A stretch of DNA of 64,000 nt from Lysobacterales bacterium (GCA_030065125.1 JASJDM010000003.1:25654-89653), one strand, 5' to 3'. Positions 36,719 through 46,400 are shown, numbered from the stretch's first letter. Notes: generated by a model not told the origin, from the letters alone. Program-made: numbers and translations.

Positions 36719-37284
36719 GGCAGGCCTCCTTGCGCCGGATAGCGCACCAGGGTGGCGAGGTCCAGAAGCTCGCTGGCCAGGCCGATCCGGTTGCGATGGG
36801 CCGCGGTCAGATTGATTTCCAGCCCAACCTTGCCCCCCCGACGAATGAAGCGAACGACGCCGCCGCGGCGCGTAAAGTCGTCCGCCTCACCAACGGTCAA
36901 TATTGCCGGCTCGGACACCAGTGGTTTGAAATGCTGGTCTTCGATGGTCTCCTGCCCGCTGATAAACAGAACCGAGCAGCCCTCCGCTGAGTCGCTCGAC
37001 AGGCGACGCTCAATGCGCAACAGCCTGCTCTTGACCTGTTTGCCGGAAAAATATTCCAGGGCCTCGCCGAATGGATCGTGACCGACAATGCAGAACGTCA
37101 TACGGTCCTTGGGAAGTGCGCCCTCGGGCCAGGAGACAAACTCCGGCAGGTTGAAAAGAAACGCGGCTTTGACCTTATATTCGCTGAATGCATCCTGAGC
37201 GATTGAACTCGACCCGGATAAGACCAGTGCCAGCGCTATTGTCAGCGCAAGTGCCGGCCCCGGCCGTCGGCGCAAACGCGGCAT
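36715..37284 (-). CDS. YfiR/HmsC-like periplasmic protein
   Basis: Start at the ATG at 37284 (MPRLRRRP) gives 189 residues with a signal peptide cleaved near SSIAQ; the longer frame to 37350 overlaps the receptor. The YfiR domain is seen in AAFLFNLPEFVSWPEG, CIVGHDPFGEAL, LFISG and ILTVGEADDF, with VGLEINLTAA near the end. YfiR-like proteins are small periplasmic repressors of membrane signalling proteins (YfiN in Pseudomonas). Here the partner is likely the downstream hybrid kinase, whose periplasmic domain it would bind. It overlaps the kinase by four bases. Confidence 0.88.
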   Translation of the reverse strand: MPRLRRRPGPALALTIALALVLSGSSSIAQDAFSEYKVKAAFLFNLPEFVSWPEGALPKDRMTFCIVGHDPFGEALEYFSGKQVKSRLLRIERRLSSDSAEGCSVLFISGQETIEDQHFKPLVSEPAILTVGEADDFTRRGGVVRFIRRGGKVGLEINLTAAHRNRIGLASELLDLATLVRYPAQGGLP

Positions 37285-37294
37285 TGGCGTGAGG

Positions 37295-39364
37295 TCAAAG
37301 GTCAAACACGACACCCAGCAGGAATGTCCGACCCCGGTTTTGCTCACCATTGACCAGGAAAAAGTCTAATGAGGGGTTCCGGTAGGACTTGTCCAGGAGG
37401 TTCTGCATCTCACCGACCAGGGAAACCCCTGGTCTGACGGACAGGCGCGCGGCCGCGTTGACCACCCAGTAGCTGCCAAAATCGGGTCCGCCGGCAAAAT
37501 TGGATCGTGTCCCGCCACGGTAGTAGCCGTTGAGGTTGAGATTCCAGCGACTGAATCGCTGATCCACGATGAAAGATGCCATTTCTTTGGGTACGTCTGG
37601 CGCCGACTCGGTTTTATCGAAATATCGAGTCAAACTCCCACGAAACGTCAAAGTGTCGTCGCGCCAGGAGCCAAAAAGCTCGAGCTCCGCTCCTGACAGG
37701 TCCAGCGAACCGCTGTTAACAAAAGTGTTGCGCGGATCATCGGGTGCGACCGGCTGTCTCTGGGTCTGGTCGCTGATGCGACTGCTGAAGAAGGTTGCGC
37801 CGGTCCTGATCGAACCGAAGTCCTGCCACCACGCCAACTCCAGGGTCTTGACCTGCTCTGGTTCAAGATCCGGATTTCCCAGATCGACGGGACTGTTGAT
37901 GATGCTCTGCTCGGCCTTGTTGGGCGCCCGGAACGCCTCTCCGTACATCACTTTAAAGGTCGTGGCAGGGGAGGCTTCGTAGATCAGTGCAGCACGCGGA
38001 TTAACCGTGCTGCCAAAATCCGAATAGTCGTCGAATCTTACGCCCGCAGTAGTGCGCAGCCCGTCCGTCCACTGGCCTTCGTGCTGCAGGTATATGCCCG
38101 TAATATCGCGCTTTCCGAGGTCGCCGGCAGGTTCAAAGTTGTCCATCTGGTCATCGTAAAACCGGATGGGACCGGGTTGTCCAAACACCAGCACGTTGAC
38201 GAAGTCCGCGAACTCATAGTTGCCGCGGCCACGAAAGTCCTTGAGCTCCTCCTGCATGAAGGTCACGCCGCCCAGCCAACGGCGACCCTCAGCGTAACGG
38301 AATTGCCAGTCCAGCGCGGCAATCCAGGTGGACTCGTCATAGATCGGACCCCCGATAAACGCCTCTGTGCCATTGGTGAGCCCAGCCTGCGCCAACGACT
38401 GCATCAGTGCGGCGGGTGCCACCAGGATCTGACCCTCGGCCTCGATTTCCGAGTAGCTGGCGGTTGCCGTAATCGCAGATCGCTCGCCTTCAACGATATC
38501 GTATGAGGACCAGATGGAGCTCTGCCGACTGGTGAACTCATTGATGCCGTTGGCGACGCTGTTGAAAAGGTAAGCGTCTTCAACACTGCGATCGGTGTGG
38601 CGCATGCGCAGGTCCAGTCCGCCAACCTCCAGAACACCATGGACATCAAAGCCATCCTGGGGGTCTTTGGCACTGGGAGAGTTCAGGTCAACCAGGGCGT
38701 CGAAGGTCTCACCGTCATCGGAAAAACCTGCGGCGAAAAGTGACCATGATCCGTCACCGAGCGGACTACTCAGCCCGGCCCAGCCATCCCAGGCCTGCAG
38801 GTTGCCGCCAGCCACGTACAACTCGTTCAGGTCCTTTTCCGTCACAATGTTCACTACGCCGAGGAATGCATTTGCGCCGTAGAGCGCCGACCCCGGTCCG
38901 CGAATAATCTCCACCTGACGGACATTCCCGATCGAAATGCGCCGGTTGAACTGCAAAGCCCCTCCCGTGAAGTAATCATTGAGGCGCAGACCGTCCATCA
39001 GGAACAGAATGTCGTTGCTGCCGGGTATGGTCATTCGGCCCCGCGCAGAAGCGGCGCGGTGGGGGCCGATGAATGTGTCTCGGGGGGCGTAGAATCCCGG
39101 CACGAAATTCAGCAGTTCTTCGACGGACCGGACACCCATGCTGCGAATCTGAGCACGGGTGAACACGGTAACCGACGAAGGGGCGAGCGTTGCGGGGTGC
39201 GGCGTCCTGCTGGCGACTTCCACCGGAACCATGAAAAGCTCAGCCAGCGACATCCGTTCGAGCTCCGCCATTTGTGGGTCGTCAACGGCGGATTGCTGGG
39301 CGTTAACAGGCCCGAGGAGGCAGATCCAGGGCAAGAAGACCCGAAGGAGAGTCTGTAGTGACAA
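37295..39364 (-). CDS. TonB-dependent receptor at the head of a signalling operon
   Basis: The 689-residue protein has a signal peptide (cleavage near VNAQ), an N-terminal MAELERMSLAELFMVPVEVASRT segment that resembles the TonB-box region of iron/haem-type receptors linked to signalling, a plug with VPGFYAPRD, VEIIRGPGSALYGANAF and a barrel ending in VFDL. It lies 10 bases upstream of yfiR-like and so forms an operon with it and the hybrid kinase. This gives a receptor, periplasmic adaptor and kinase in one transcript. Confidence 0.92.
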   Translation of the reverse strand: MSLQTLLRVFLPWICLLGPVNAQQSAVDDPQMAELERMSLAELFMVPVEVASRTPHPATLAPSSVTVFTRAQIRSMGVRSVEELLNFVPGFYAPRDTFIGPHRAASARGRMTIPGSNDILFLMDGLRLNDYFTGGALQFNRRISIGNVRQVEIIRGPGSALYGANAFLGVVNIVTEKDLNELYVAGGNLQAWDGWAGLSSPLGDGSWSLFAAGFSDDGETFDALVDLNSPSAKDPQDGFDVHGVLEVGGLDLRMRHTDRSVEDAYLFNSVANGINEFTSRQSSIWSSYDIVEGERSAITATASYSEIEAEGQILVAPAALMQSLAQAGLTNGTEAFIGGPIYDESTWIAALDWQFRYAEGRRWLGGVTFMQEELKDFRGRGNYEFADFVNVLVFGQPGPIRFYDDQMDNFEPAGDLGKRDITGIYLQHEGQWTDGLRTTAGVRFDDYSDFGSTVNPRAALIYEASPATTFKVMYGEAFRAPNKAEQSIINSPVDLGNPDLEPEQVKTLELAWWQDFGSIRTGATFFSSRISDQTQRQPVAPDDPRNTFVNSGSLDLSGAELELFGSWRDDTLTFRGSLTRYFDKTESAPDVPKEMASFIVDQRFSRWNLNLNGYYRGGTRSNFAGGPDFGSYWVVNAAARLSVRPGVSLVGEMQNLLDKSYRNPSLDFFLVNGEQNRGRTFLLGVVFDL

Positions 39365-39588
39365 ATCATTGCCTCTGCATCTTGAGATGGCCGAATTATA
39401 TCAGGTCAGGAAAAAATCCTGGCATGGCGGTGCTCTGTCACGGAACCTGTATTCAGGCAATAGCGCCCGCTTTTTTACGTCAATATCGACGGTCAAACGG
39501 AACCGGATAATCAACCGTGGGTGAGTCGGTCGGGGCCCAGCAACGGGACTGAGAGAAACGGGCCCGGGTGCGGAGAAGCGGGAGGGAG

Positions 39589-40638
39589 CTAGTGGATCGT
39601 CTGCTGATTCAGCCAGTCGAGCATGATACCGGCTGCTTCACGCCAGGCCGGGACGCCGCCGTCGAAGGCGTAGGCAGCCTCGATGGAGCCATAACGGTTG
39701 TCGCTGTGCCCGACACCGGGCCTGCGCACGAGCGTGGCTGAGCCAGGCCGCAGCCGATTGACCGTGTCGACTATGCGCTCATGGCCATACCGCGACTCGA
39801 ACTGATCGTATTCATTGAATATGACCAGGACCGGCGATCTAAGGGCGGACCACGCATGGAGGAAGTTTTTCCTCGCGAGTTGCTGGTGCCAGGCAAAGGG
39901 TCGGCCGTAGTGCTGGTCCGCTCCCATGCCGAGAATGTCGTTCCGAACGCGGGCCATGTCAGCATCATCCTCAGCGATCGCATCAGGGAGACGCCCTTTG
40001 TTGAAGTACTCAACGTAGAAGCGCACCCGGTCAATGTATTCCTTTTGGCGATCTGCCGGTCCGACGGCGTCCGGGCGGCGGTCAAGATAATGTTGCTCGA
40101 AGGCCAGCATGCGCTCCAGGTAGCTCACGCCACCGCCACCCTGGACCATAAGCCCGGCAATGTTGAATCCCTGTTCCTGCAGCGCGAGGGCGAGCAACGG
40201 CGCTGTGTTCGAGCCGAGGCTTGAGCCATATACGAAAACTTTGCCGGCATCGATCTCAGGTGCATCGAGCAGTTCCAGGTATGCGTCTATGTAATGTGCA
40301 AGCTCCGTATCAAAGTCGAGTGATTCGCAGTCGGGGCCGTTGCTTCTGGCGGAGCGCTCTACCCGTAAAAGCGCATGCCCGGACTCTCTGGCAAGTGCGG
40401 CCAGGACTTCGCGGGCATTGGATCCTTTGCGATATTCAAGTGAGCCACAGGACACCCACTGAGCGAACAGAATCGGATGCAGGGGCCGGCTGACGCCCTC
40501 TGGCCTGGCAATCATTGCCGTCAGTGTTGCACCGTCAGAAACCTTCACGTCGCGGTAAGTGGTCTCAACGCCAGGGATGGACTCCTGGGCGTGCGCAAGG
40601 CCAAGGGTGGACAACAATAGGAGGGCGTGCATTTTCAT
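39589..40638 (-). CDS. secreted alpha/beta hydrolase
   Basis: The 349-residue protein has a signal peptide (MKMHALLLLSTLGLAHA, cleaved before QES). The nucleophile elbow is GSSLGS in VFVYGSSLGSN; the acid could be in FNEYDQF and the histidine in GVGHSDN. The start at 40638 has GGGA seven bases upstream; an ATG at 40656 overlaps the MerR stop as ATGA and would add six residues to the same signal. Either way the gene is coupled to the MerR regulator and probably under its control. Substrate unknown, with dipeptidyl or ester hydrolysis possible. Confidence 0.85.
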   Translation of the reverse strand: MKMHALLLLSTLGLAHAQESIPGVETTYRDVKVSDGATLTAMIARPEGVSRPLHPILFAQWVSCGSLEYRKGSNAREVLAALARESGHALLRVERSARSNGPDCESLDFDTELAHYIDAYLELLDAPEIDAGKVFVYGSSLGSNTAPLLALALQEQGFNIAGLMVQGGGGVSYLERMLAFEQHYLDRRPDAVGPADRQKEYIDRVRFYVEYFNKGRLPDAIAEDDADMARVRNDILGMGADQHYGRPFAWHQQLARKNFLHAWSALRSPVLVIFNEYDQFESRYGHERIVDTVNRLRPGSATLVRRPGVGHSDNRYGSIEAAYAFDGGVPAWREAAGIMLDWLNQQTIH

Positions 40639-40652
40639 AGTGATTCCCGATG

Positions 40653-41501
40653 TCATTGGACCGGCAAAAAGAGCTCGGTGATGTAGTCTTCGCTGCGTGA
40701 GCTGAGCACCGCTGCAGGCAGTTGATACCCGTCCAGGCTGGCCCCGAACCGGTGATAGATTTCGCGGAGCGGGCCGGCGGGTTCCAGGCCCGAGTCGGAT
40801 ACCCACTGCAGCATTGCTGAACGAAGGGCGTCGGTCTGTGCATATTCCCCGGCGTAGACCACACTGCAGCCGATCGGGCAGGCGTCGAGTCGGCGCCACT
40901 CGATCCGCTCCAGCGCGTCATCTTTCACAGGAATACAGACTTCCAGATCCAGACGCCCATGCTTTGCGTCGGCGTCGTGAAATAACAGGAAGGGCGACTC
41001 ACTGGAACGCGCATCAACGGCGCCAACGTCGCTCTCGGCCGCTTCAAACAGGTCCGTTACGGGCTCTCCGAGGCTTGGCACTGTCTTGCGGATTGAATGA
41101 ACCCTTGATTCGGGAAGCTCGGACAGCTTTACGGCGGAAAGTGGATCGTGTCGTTCGCTGCCCATGGAACGCGCCAGGGTTTCCAGCACTGCGCGCTGCC
41201 GCTCAAGTGATTGGATGTCGTTGGCCAGCTCCAGGCGCTTCTCCTCAACAAGCCTTCCAACGCCGATCGCGTCGAGATCAGAGTGGAGCAGGGCGGCGAT
41301 CTGCGCAATCGAGAATCCAGCGGCCCGCAGGTTTGTGACCAGGGCCAGGTTTGCGCACTGGTCGGTTCGGTAGAAACGATAGCCTGTAATGGGATCGACA
41401 AAGGCCGGTCTGAACAGCGCCTCCGCTTCATAATAACGCAGCGTTTTGATCGAAATTCGATTCAGGGCGGCGAATTCACCGATGCGCAGAAGCTGACCCA
41501 T
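40653..41501 (-). CDS. MerR-family regulator with GyrI-like effector-binding domain
   Basis: The 282-residue protein starts at the ATG at 41501 (MGQLLRIGEFAALN). The HTH of the MerR type (about residues 5-70) is followed by a long dimerisation helix (about 80-120) and a C-terminal GyrI-like/SOUL-type effector-binding domain (about 130-280). This fits multidrug-type activators such as BmrR. It precedes, and probably activates, the hydrolase downstream and itself, because its own promoter has the MerR 19-base spacer (see next feature). Open frame beyond the ATG to 41639 is not used because the promoter lies there. Confidence 0.92.
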   Translation of the reverse strand: MGQLLRIGEFAALNRISIKTLRYYEAEALFRPAFVDPITGYRFYRTDQCANLALVTNLRAAGFSIAQIAALLHSDLDAIGVGRLVEEKRLELANDIQSLERQRAVLETLARSMGSERHDPLSAVKLSELPESRVHSIRKTVPSLGEPVTDLFEAAESDVGAVDARSSESPFLLFHDADAKHGRLDLEVCIPVKDDALERIEWRRLDACPIGCSVVYAGEYAQTDALRSAMLQWVSDSGLEPAGPLREIYHRFGASLDGYQLPAAVLSSRSEDYITELFLPVQ

Positions 41502-41508
41502 GGCGGGA

Positions 41509-41539
41509 ACTATAGGGTCTCCCCCAGGGGGAGAGTCAA
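41509..41539 (-). promoter_or_regulatory. MerR-type promoter with 19-base spacer and central dyad
   Basis: Read on the minus strand, TTGACT (41539-41534) and TATAGT (41514-41509) are separated by exactly 19 bases, too long for sigma-70 alone and typical for MerR-activated promoters. The spacer holds a 17-base palindrome, TCTCCCCC-T-GGGGGAGA (41518-41534), the operator. The -10 ends seven bases before the ATG (41501), so transcription should start at or next to the A of the start codon and the message would be leaderless. Confidence 0.9.
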
Positions 41540-41703
41540 TCCTCGGATTCCGTGCCCGGCGGGCATGTATTCGCGATCTGTGTGGGGTTGACCCCAATAC
41601 ACATCCACCCAAGCGTGGGTACGGTAGTATGAGCATCAACCGGCAGTGCAGTGGGGAGTGGGATGATGAGTGTCGTTACGTCCAATCTGGCTGAGAACAA
41701 TTG

Positions 41704-42426
41704 ATGTACAACAACCGCGACATTCCCTGGAAACGCATCACCGCGGAAGGCGGAGCCATCGTGGTCAGTATCCTGCTGGCATTCTGGATCGATGCATGGT
41801 GGGACGAGAGACAGGAGAGACAGGAAGAGCAGCAGTATCTCGTTGCCCTGAAGACGGATTTCGATCAGACCCGGTTGATACTCAAGCGATCCATCGACTC
41901 CCATCGCGACTCAAGCGAAAAGGTCCGGGAGCTCCGCCAGATCGTCAAGGGACCCAAAGACTCACACTCGGATTCTGAGTTAGCCGGATACCTGGGAGCG
42001 GTTTTCAGTATGGACTACCCGACCGTTCTCATGGGTACCTACCGCGACATGGTCAACTCAGGGGATCTGCGCCTGATTACCGACGATCAACTGCGGGTGA
42101 AGCTGGTCCAGTTTGAGGGTGAATGGGAAGCGTATCGGGAAAACACCATCGAAGAGGTGTGGGATCAATGGAACACCATAATGGTGCCGTACCTGATACC
42201 TCGAATTGACATCGTAGGGGCATTCCCGGACGGGTACAGGGGGTTCGACGTTCCTGGCGGGGTCCACCCGATCGACAGGGATCAACTCTGGAGCCTTGAG
42301 TTTCAGAACATCCTGGCGGTGGCGATGATTGGTGATCTGGACGTTGTGCTTCAGGGGCAGGAGGTGCTGGAGATCGTATCCGAGATACTGGCGCTGCTGG
42401 AGCAGGAGATTCAGGGCGAGTCGTGA
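41704..42426 (+). CDS. membrane-anchored protein of the DUF6090-like type
   Basis: Starting at the ATG at 41704 (a TTG precedes it) the protein is 240 residues. A short RIT-AEGGAIVVSILLAFWIDAW segment is a single membrane anchor near the N-terminus, followed by a long, charged soluble domain (about residues 40-240). The IPWKRIxAEG...LLAFWIDA pattern recurs in hypothetical proteins of marine gammaproteobacteria; I recall it as DUF6090-like. Function unknown. It is divergent from the MerR gene across about 200 bases that contain two hairpins (near 41579 and 41608). Confidence 0.65.
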   Translation: MYNNRDIPWKRITAEGGAIVVSILLAFWIDAWWDERQERQEEQQYLVALKTDFDQTRLILKRSIDSHRDSSEKVRELRQIVKGPKDSHSDSELAGYLGAVFSMDYPTVLMGTYRDMVNSGDLRLITDDQLRVKLVQFEGEWEAYRENTIEEVWDQWNTIMVPYLIPRIDIVGAFPDGYRGFDVPGGVHPIDRDQLWSLEFQNILAVAMIGDLDVVLQGQEVLEIVSEILALLEQEIQGES

Positions 42427-42511
42427 CTCCGTACTTCACCATTTACGGACAGACAAATCCCTCCGCGCCGTAATATTCTGGACCGCGAGACCAGCAGAAA
42501 AGAGCAAACTG

Positions 42512-42691
42512 ATGCCTCAGCTTGACCTTTCCAGCGAACAACGGGAGGTCCTTCTGGAAACCCTCAACTCTGCTCTGGCTGACCTGCGCTTCGAGATTGG
42601 CGATACGGACAGCTACGATTTTCGCGAAGGCCTGAAGGCCAGAAAGGCCATCTTCGAGCAGATTGTTGCGGCCCTGGAAAGCGCTGACTAG
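42512..42691 (+). CDS. small cytosolic conserved protein, 59 residues
   Basis: From the ATG at 42512 the frame encodes MPQLDLSSEQREVLL and ends ALESAD. The 59 residues are all helical with an even charge pattern and a LSSEQREVLLETLNSALADL-type start that I recall from a family of short hypothetical proteins. A slightly longer frame exists upstream, but this start follows a purine-rich AAAAGAGC stretch. Possibly co-transcribed with the DUF6090-like gene 85 bases upstream. Confidence 0.6.
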   Translation: MPQLDLSSEQREVLLETLNSALADLRFEIGDTDSYDFREGLKARKAIFEQIVAALESAD

Positions 42692-42919
42692 CCGCGCAGG
42701 CGCGGGTTAACCGCGAGCGCTCCCGGACAGATTGAGGTTGGTGGGCCTCAAGGGGTTGGTATTGCACTGGGCCAGCCAGCCGGCGTCAAGTGGCGGGTCC
42801 ATTGCTGCCTTTGAATCTTGCTGCATGGAACAGCGGGATTCCAGACCGAAACCAGACCCTGTTCCTTGGGAAACCCGGCTCAGTCATTGTGGATTGAACG
42901 GAAGCCGCCGGCCGAATGT

Positions 42920-43504
42920 TCAGTCGGGGTCGGTGCGGCTCTGGATGTCGGTGCGCAGCCAGGCCCGGGCCCGCCGCCAGAGCCTGGAAACGGTCCGCTC
43001 TGAAATTTCCAGCGCCTGGGCGGTTTCGGCAACGCTCAGCCCGGCAAAGAAGTGCAGCTTGACGACGTTGGCCATGGCTGAATCCCGGGTCTCCAGCCGG
43101 GACAGGGACTCGTCCAGGGCCAGCAGTTCCTCGGGCTCTTCAAAACCCAGTTCCTGGCCGGTGAGGTTTTCCCGGCGCAGCCCGCCTCCGTGCCGGACTC
43201 GGCTCTTGCGGCGTGCCACCTCCACAAGAATGCGACGCATGGCTTCAGCCGCTGCGCCGAAGAAATGGCCCCTGCTGTTCCATTCCAGGTCAGGGTTTTG
43301 AACCAGTCGAAGGTACGCCTCGTGCACCAGGCCGGTGGGCGTCAGGGTCTGACCGGGTTTTTCCCGCGACATTCTGGCGCGGGCCAGGTCGCGAAGTTCC
43401 TGGTATACCATGGGTAGAAGCTGATCGGCTGCCCTGGGGTCGCCATCGTTGATGGCCTGGAGTAGTCGGGTGACTTCGACGGGGTTGGTCTTGGGCATGA
43501 TCAC
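42920..43504 (-). CDS. ECF RNA polymerase sigma factor
   Basis: The 194-residue protein shows sigma2 (about residues 10-75; LTPTGLVHEAYLRL) and sigma4 (about 125-180; LSVAETAQALEISERTVSRLWRRARAWL) of the large ECF type seen as TIGR02999-like proteins in Acidobacteria and Xanthomonad-like bacteria. No anti-sigma gene is adjacent; it is divergent from a Ser/Thr kinase 46 bases away. ECF sigma factors of this class (for example ECF43 types) are activated by phosphorylation by a nearby kinase, so the same is likely here. Start is uncertain between 43504 and 43498. Confidence 0.88.
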   Translation of the reverse strand: MIMPKTNPVEVTRLLQAINDGDPRAADQLLPMVYQELRDLARARMSREKPGQTLTPTGLVHEAYLRLVQNPDLEWNSRGHFFGAAAEAMRRILVEVARRKSRVRHGGGLRRENLTGQELGFEEPEELLALDESLSRLETRDSAMANVVKLHFFAGLSVAETAQALEISERTVSRLWRRARAWLRTDIQSRTDPD

Positions 43505-43550
43505 CTCCCTGTAGCCAGCAATTTAGCGTGAATCTGGAGGTGATGCCACG

Positions 43551-46400
43551 GTGTCAGATCCGCAGTGGAAAAAGCTTTGGTCCGTGTTTGAGGACGCCGC
43601 GGAGCTGTCTTCTGAAGATCGACAGGCTTTTCTGGACCAGGCCTGCGGCGATGACGCGGGATTGCGCCAGCGAGTGGAGCAACTGCTGGCTGCGGATGCA
43701 GCGGACGCGGGGGTATTGGACCGCCAGTTTGATCAGTCCGGACTGTTGCAGGAGTCAGGTCGGGATATCCCGGAACAGATCGGACCCTACCGGGTTGAGC
43801 GGGAGATTGGTCAGGGTGGAATGGGCCAGGTGTTTCTGGGAAGAAGGGTCGGTTCTGATTTCGACCAGGTGGTCGCCATCAAGCTGGTGCCACTTGGGCG
43901 CTATTCCGAAGCCGTGCTGAAGCGATTCATCCAGGAACGCCAGATCCTTTCCAACCTGAATCACGAGCATATTGCGCGGCTGTATGACGGCGGAACAACC
44001 AGCGAGGGTATCCCGTACCTGATCATGGAGCACGTGGATGGTCAGCCCATCGACCAGTACTGCCGGATCAGGAATCTGGGTCTTAATGCCCGGCTCACAT
44101 TGTTCATCCAGGTTTGCCACGCTGTGAACTTTGCCCACAAACAGTTGATAGTTCACAGGGACATCAAGCCGGGTAACGTTATGGTCGATTCCGGTGGGCG
44201 TCCCAGGCTGCTGGATTTCGGCATTGCCAAACTGCTGGATCCTGCTGAGGGGCAGGCTGATCCCACCGATACGGTCAGCCGTATCGCGACCCCTGAGTAC
44301 GCCTCTCCGGAGCAGCTTCGGGGCGAGCCTCTTTCCACTTCCAGCGACGTCTACTCGCTGGGGGTATTGCTGTATGAACTGTTGACGGGCCACAGACCTT
44401 TTGTGCTCGACCGTGGTGATCTGGGTTCCATCGTCCGGAGCATTTCCATCGAACAGCCGACGAGGCCCAGCGCAACGGTGGATCTGCAGGACGCGGACAA
44501 CACAAGACGGTTCCGGCGTCGTCTGCGCGGCGACCTGGACAATATCGTGATGAAGGCGCTGCGCAAGGAAGCGGATCGCCGCTATGGCTCCGCGGCGGAG
44601 TTTGCCCAGGATCTTGAGCGATACCTGGGTGGGTACCCGGTCCAGGCGCGGCCCGAAACCCTCGGGTACCGATTTGGCAAGTTCGTGCGGCGACAGCCTT
44701 TCGCGGTAACGGCTGCAGTGGCTGTGCTGGGCATGCTGATCACTTTTTCCGTGGCCAGCTATCGTCAGGCCAGGGCGCTGGAACAGGCGCTTGCCGACGC
44801 CAGGGTCGAAGAAAAAAAGGCCGTCCAGATTGCTGATTTCCTGCGAGAGCTTTTTGAGGCGCGAGATCCCAGCCGCCCGACGGAAAAAACCCAGCTGTCG
44901 GTCAATGACCTGCTGACCGCAGGACGCGGAAGGATTCGCAACCAGCTGTCGGGTCAACCAGAGGTCCAGGCTTCCCTGATGCGGACGCTGGCTGTGGTTC
45001 ACGCCAACCTCAGCCAATTCGACGAGGCATTGGGCCTGATTACGGAATCTGTGCGCATTTACGAGGAGACTTTGGGCTCCGAGCATACCGATACCCTGAT
45101 GGCCCTGTTAAGCCAGGGCCGGGTGCTCGGAATGATGGGGCAAAGTGACCAGGAGGTGGCCATCGCCCGCAGGGTTCTCGCCGTGGTCGCGGCCTCGTCT
45201 GACGCAGACTCCACGGTTTCCTCGCAGGCTCAGAATCTTCTGGCGGCAGGCCTTCGAACACTGGGCGAGTACGAGGAGTCCCTGGCGGCCAGTCGCAGCG
45301 CTCTGGCTACGAGAATCCGGGCGTTTGGCGAAATGCATACGGACGTTGCGTCCGTTCGAATCACCCTGGGCTACACCTTGCTGGAACTGGGGCAGTTTGA
45401 CGAGGCGATGGCGCAGTTTGAACAGGCCTACGAGGTCAGCCGAAAGCTGCTGGGCGACGCGCACCCAAGAACAATTGACGGCCTCAGCGAGCTGGCCAAC
45501 CTGAATATTCGAACCGGAGACTATGCCCTCGCGGAGCGGCAGTACCGAACAATCATCGACAACAGGCTGGCGTCCTTTGGGCGCATGAATGTGGAAACGG
45601 CGGCAGCCTACAATCACTGGGGCCTGAGCTTTCTGAACCTGGGCCAATACCCCGAAGCGGAGCGGGCCTTAAAGGAATCCCTCGAAATCCAACGGGGGGT
45701 TCTGGGAGAGGGCCTGTCACATCAAATTCCGATGCTGGACAACCTGGCGCTGCTCTACACCGAGACCCAGCGCTACGATGAAGCGCTGGAGATTCACCAG
45801 CGCCTGCTTGCATTCAAGATTGATGAACGTGGGGCAGGGCACTGGAGCGTCGGCTTGAGCCACAACAACATGGGATTAATCTGGCAGGACAAGCGACAGC
45901 TGGCCAGGGCCGAAGCATCCTTCCGACAAGCGCGCCCCATCATCGAAAAGGCCTGGGGCTCAAATCACCCGCAGCTGGCCTACAGCGTCAACAATCTTGC
46001 GATTGTGCTGCACGACCAGGGGAAGTCTGAAGAGGCTGAATTGAATTTCAAGCAGGCGTTGAGACTTCGCAGCGAAGGGCTGCCGCCGGACGATCCCGCG
46101 CTGGCGACCACGCTGCATGAGTACGGACGGTTGCTGCTGGACCTGGAGCGATTCGAGGAAGCCCGCCCCATGATCCGGCAGGCTCTGGAAATCAGGTTAC
46201 TTAAGCTGCCCGAGAACGACTGGCGGGTACAGCACACCCAGGCACTCAGCGCTCAGCTGGAGGCGCTGGATGGAAATTTGAGCAGTGCCAGGGATCTGAT
46301 GGAAAAGAACCTGGACCGTGTTTCGGAACAACTGGGAAGCGATCATTGGCGGACTGTGGACATTAAAAATCGGCTCCAGGCACTTTCGCCTGCGGAGTAG
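43551..46400 (+). CDS. transmembrane Ser/Thr protein kinase with C-terminal TPR repeats
   Basis: The 949-residue protein starts with a GTG at 43551 after GGAGGTG. Residues about 77-345 are a Hanks-type kinase: GQGGMGQVF loop, AIKLV lysine, HRDIKPGN catalytic loop, DFGIAKLL and an APE-like SPEQL. A transmembrane segment lies at about 378-400 (FAVTAAVAVLGMLITF). Residues about 430-940 are tetratricopeptide repeats (NNMGLIW, ALEI and similar helices). It is divergent from the ECF sigma gene, so the kinase may phosphorylate the sigma factor on receiving a signal outside. Followed after 242 bases by a large secreted protein. Confidence 0.92.
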   Translation: MSDPQWKKLWSVFEDAAELSSEDRQAFLDQACGDDAGLRQRVEQLLAADAADAGVLDRQFDQSGLLQESGRDIPEQIGPYRVEREIGQGGMGQVFLGRRVGSDFDQVVAIKLVPLGRYSEAVLKRFIQERQILSNLNHEHIARLYDGGTTSEGIPYLIMEHVDGQPIDQYCRIRNLGLNARLTLFIQVCHAVNFAHKQLIVHRDIKPGNVMVDSGGRPRLLDFGIAKLLDPAEGQADPTDTVSRIATPEYASPEQLRGEPLSTSSDVYSLGVLLYELLTGHRPFVLDRGDLGSIVRSISIEQPTRPSATVDLQDADNTRRFRRRLRGDLDNIVMKALRKEADRRYGSAAEFAQDLERYLGGYPVQARPETLGYRFGKFVRRQPFAVTAAVAVLGMLITFSVASYRQARALEQALADARVEEKKAVQIADFLRELFEARDPSRPTEKTQLSVNDLLTAGRGRIRNQLSGQPEVQASLMRTLAVVHANLSQFDEALGLITESVRIYEETLGSEHTDTLMALLSQGRVLGMMGQSDQEVAIARRVLAVVAASSDADSTVSSQAQNLLAAGLRTLGEYEESLAASRSALATRIRAFGEMHTDVASVRITLGYTLLELGQFDEAMAQFEQAYEVSRKLLGDAHPRTIDGLSELANLNIRTGDYALAERQYRTIIDNRLASFGRMNVETAAAYNHWGLSFLNLGQYPEAERALKESLEIQRGVLGEGLSHQIPMLDNLALLYTETQRYDEALEIHQRLLAFKIDERGAGHWSVGLSHNNMGLIWQDKRQLARAEASFRQARPIIEKAWGSNHPQLAYSVNNLAIVLHDQGKSEEAELNFKQALRLRSEGLPPDDPALATTLHEYGRLLLDLERFEEARPMIRQALEIRLLKLPENDWRVQHTQALSAQLEALDGNLSSARDLMEKNLDRVSEQLGSDHWRTVDIKNRLQALSPAE

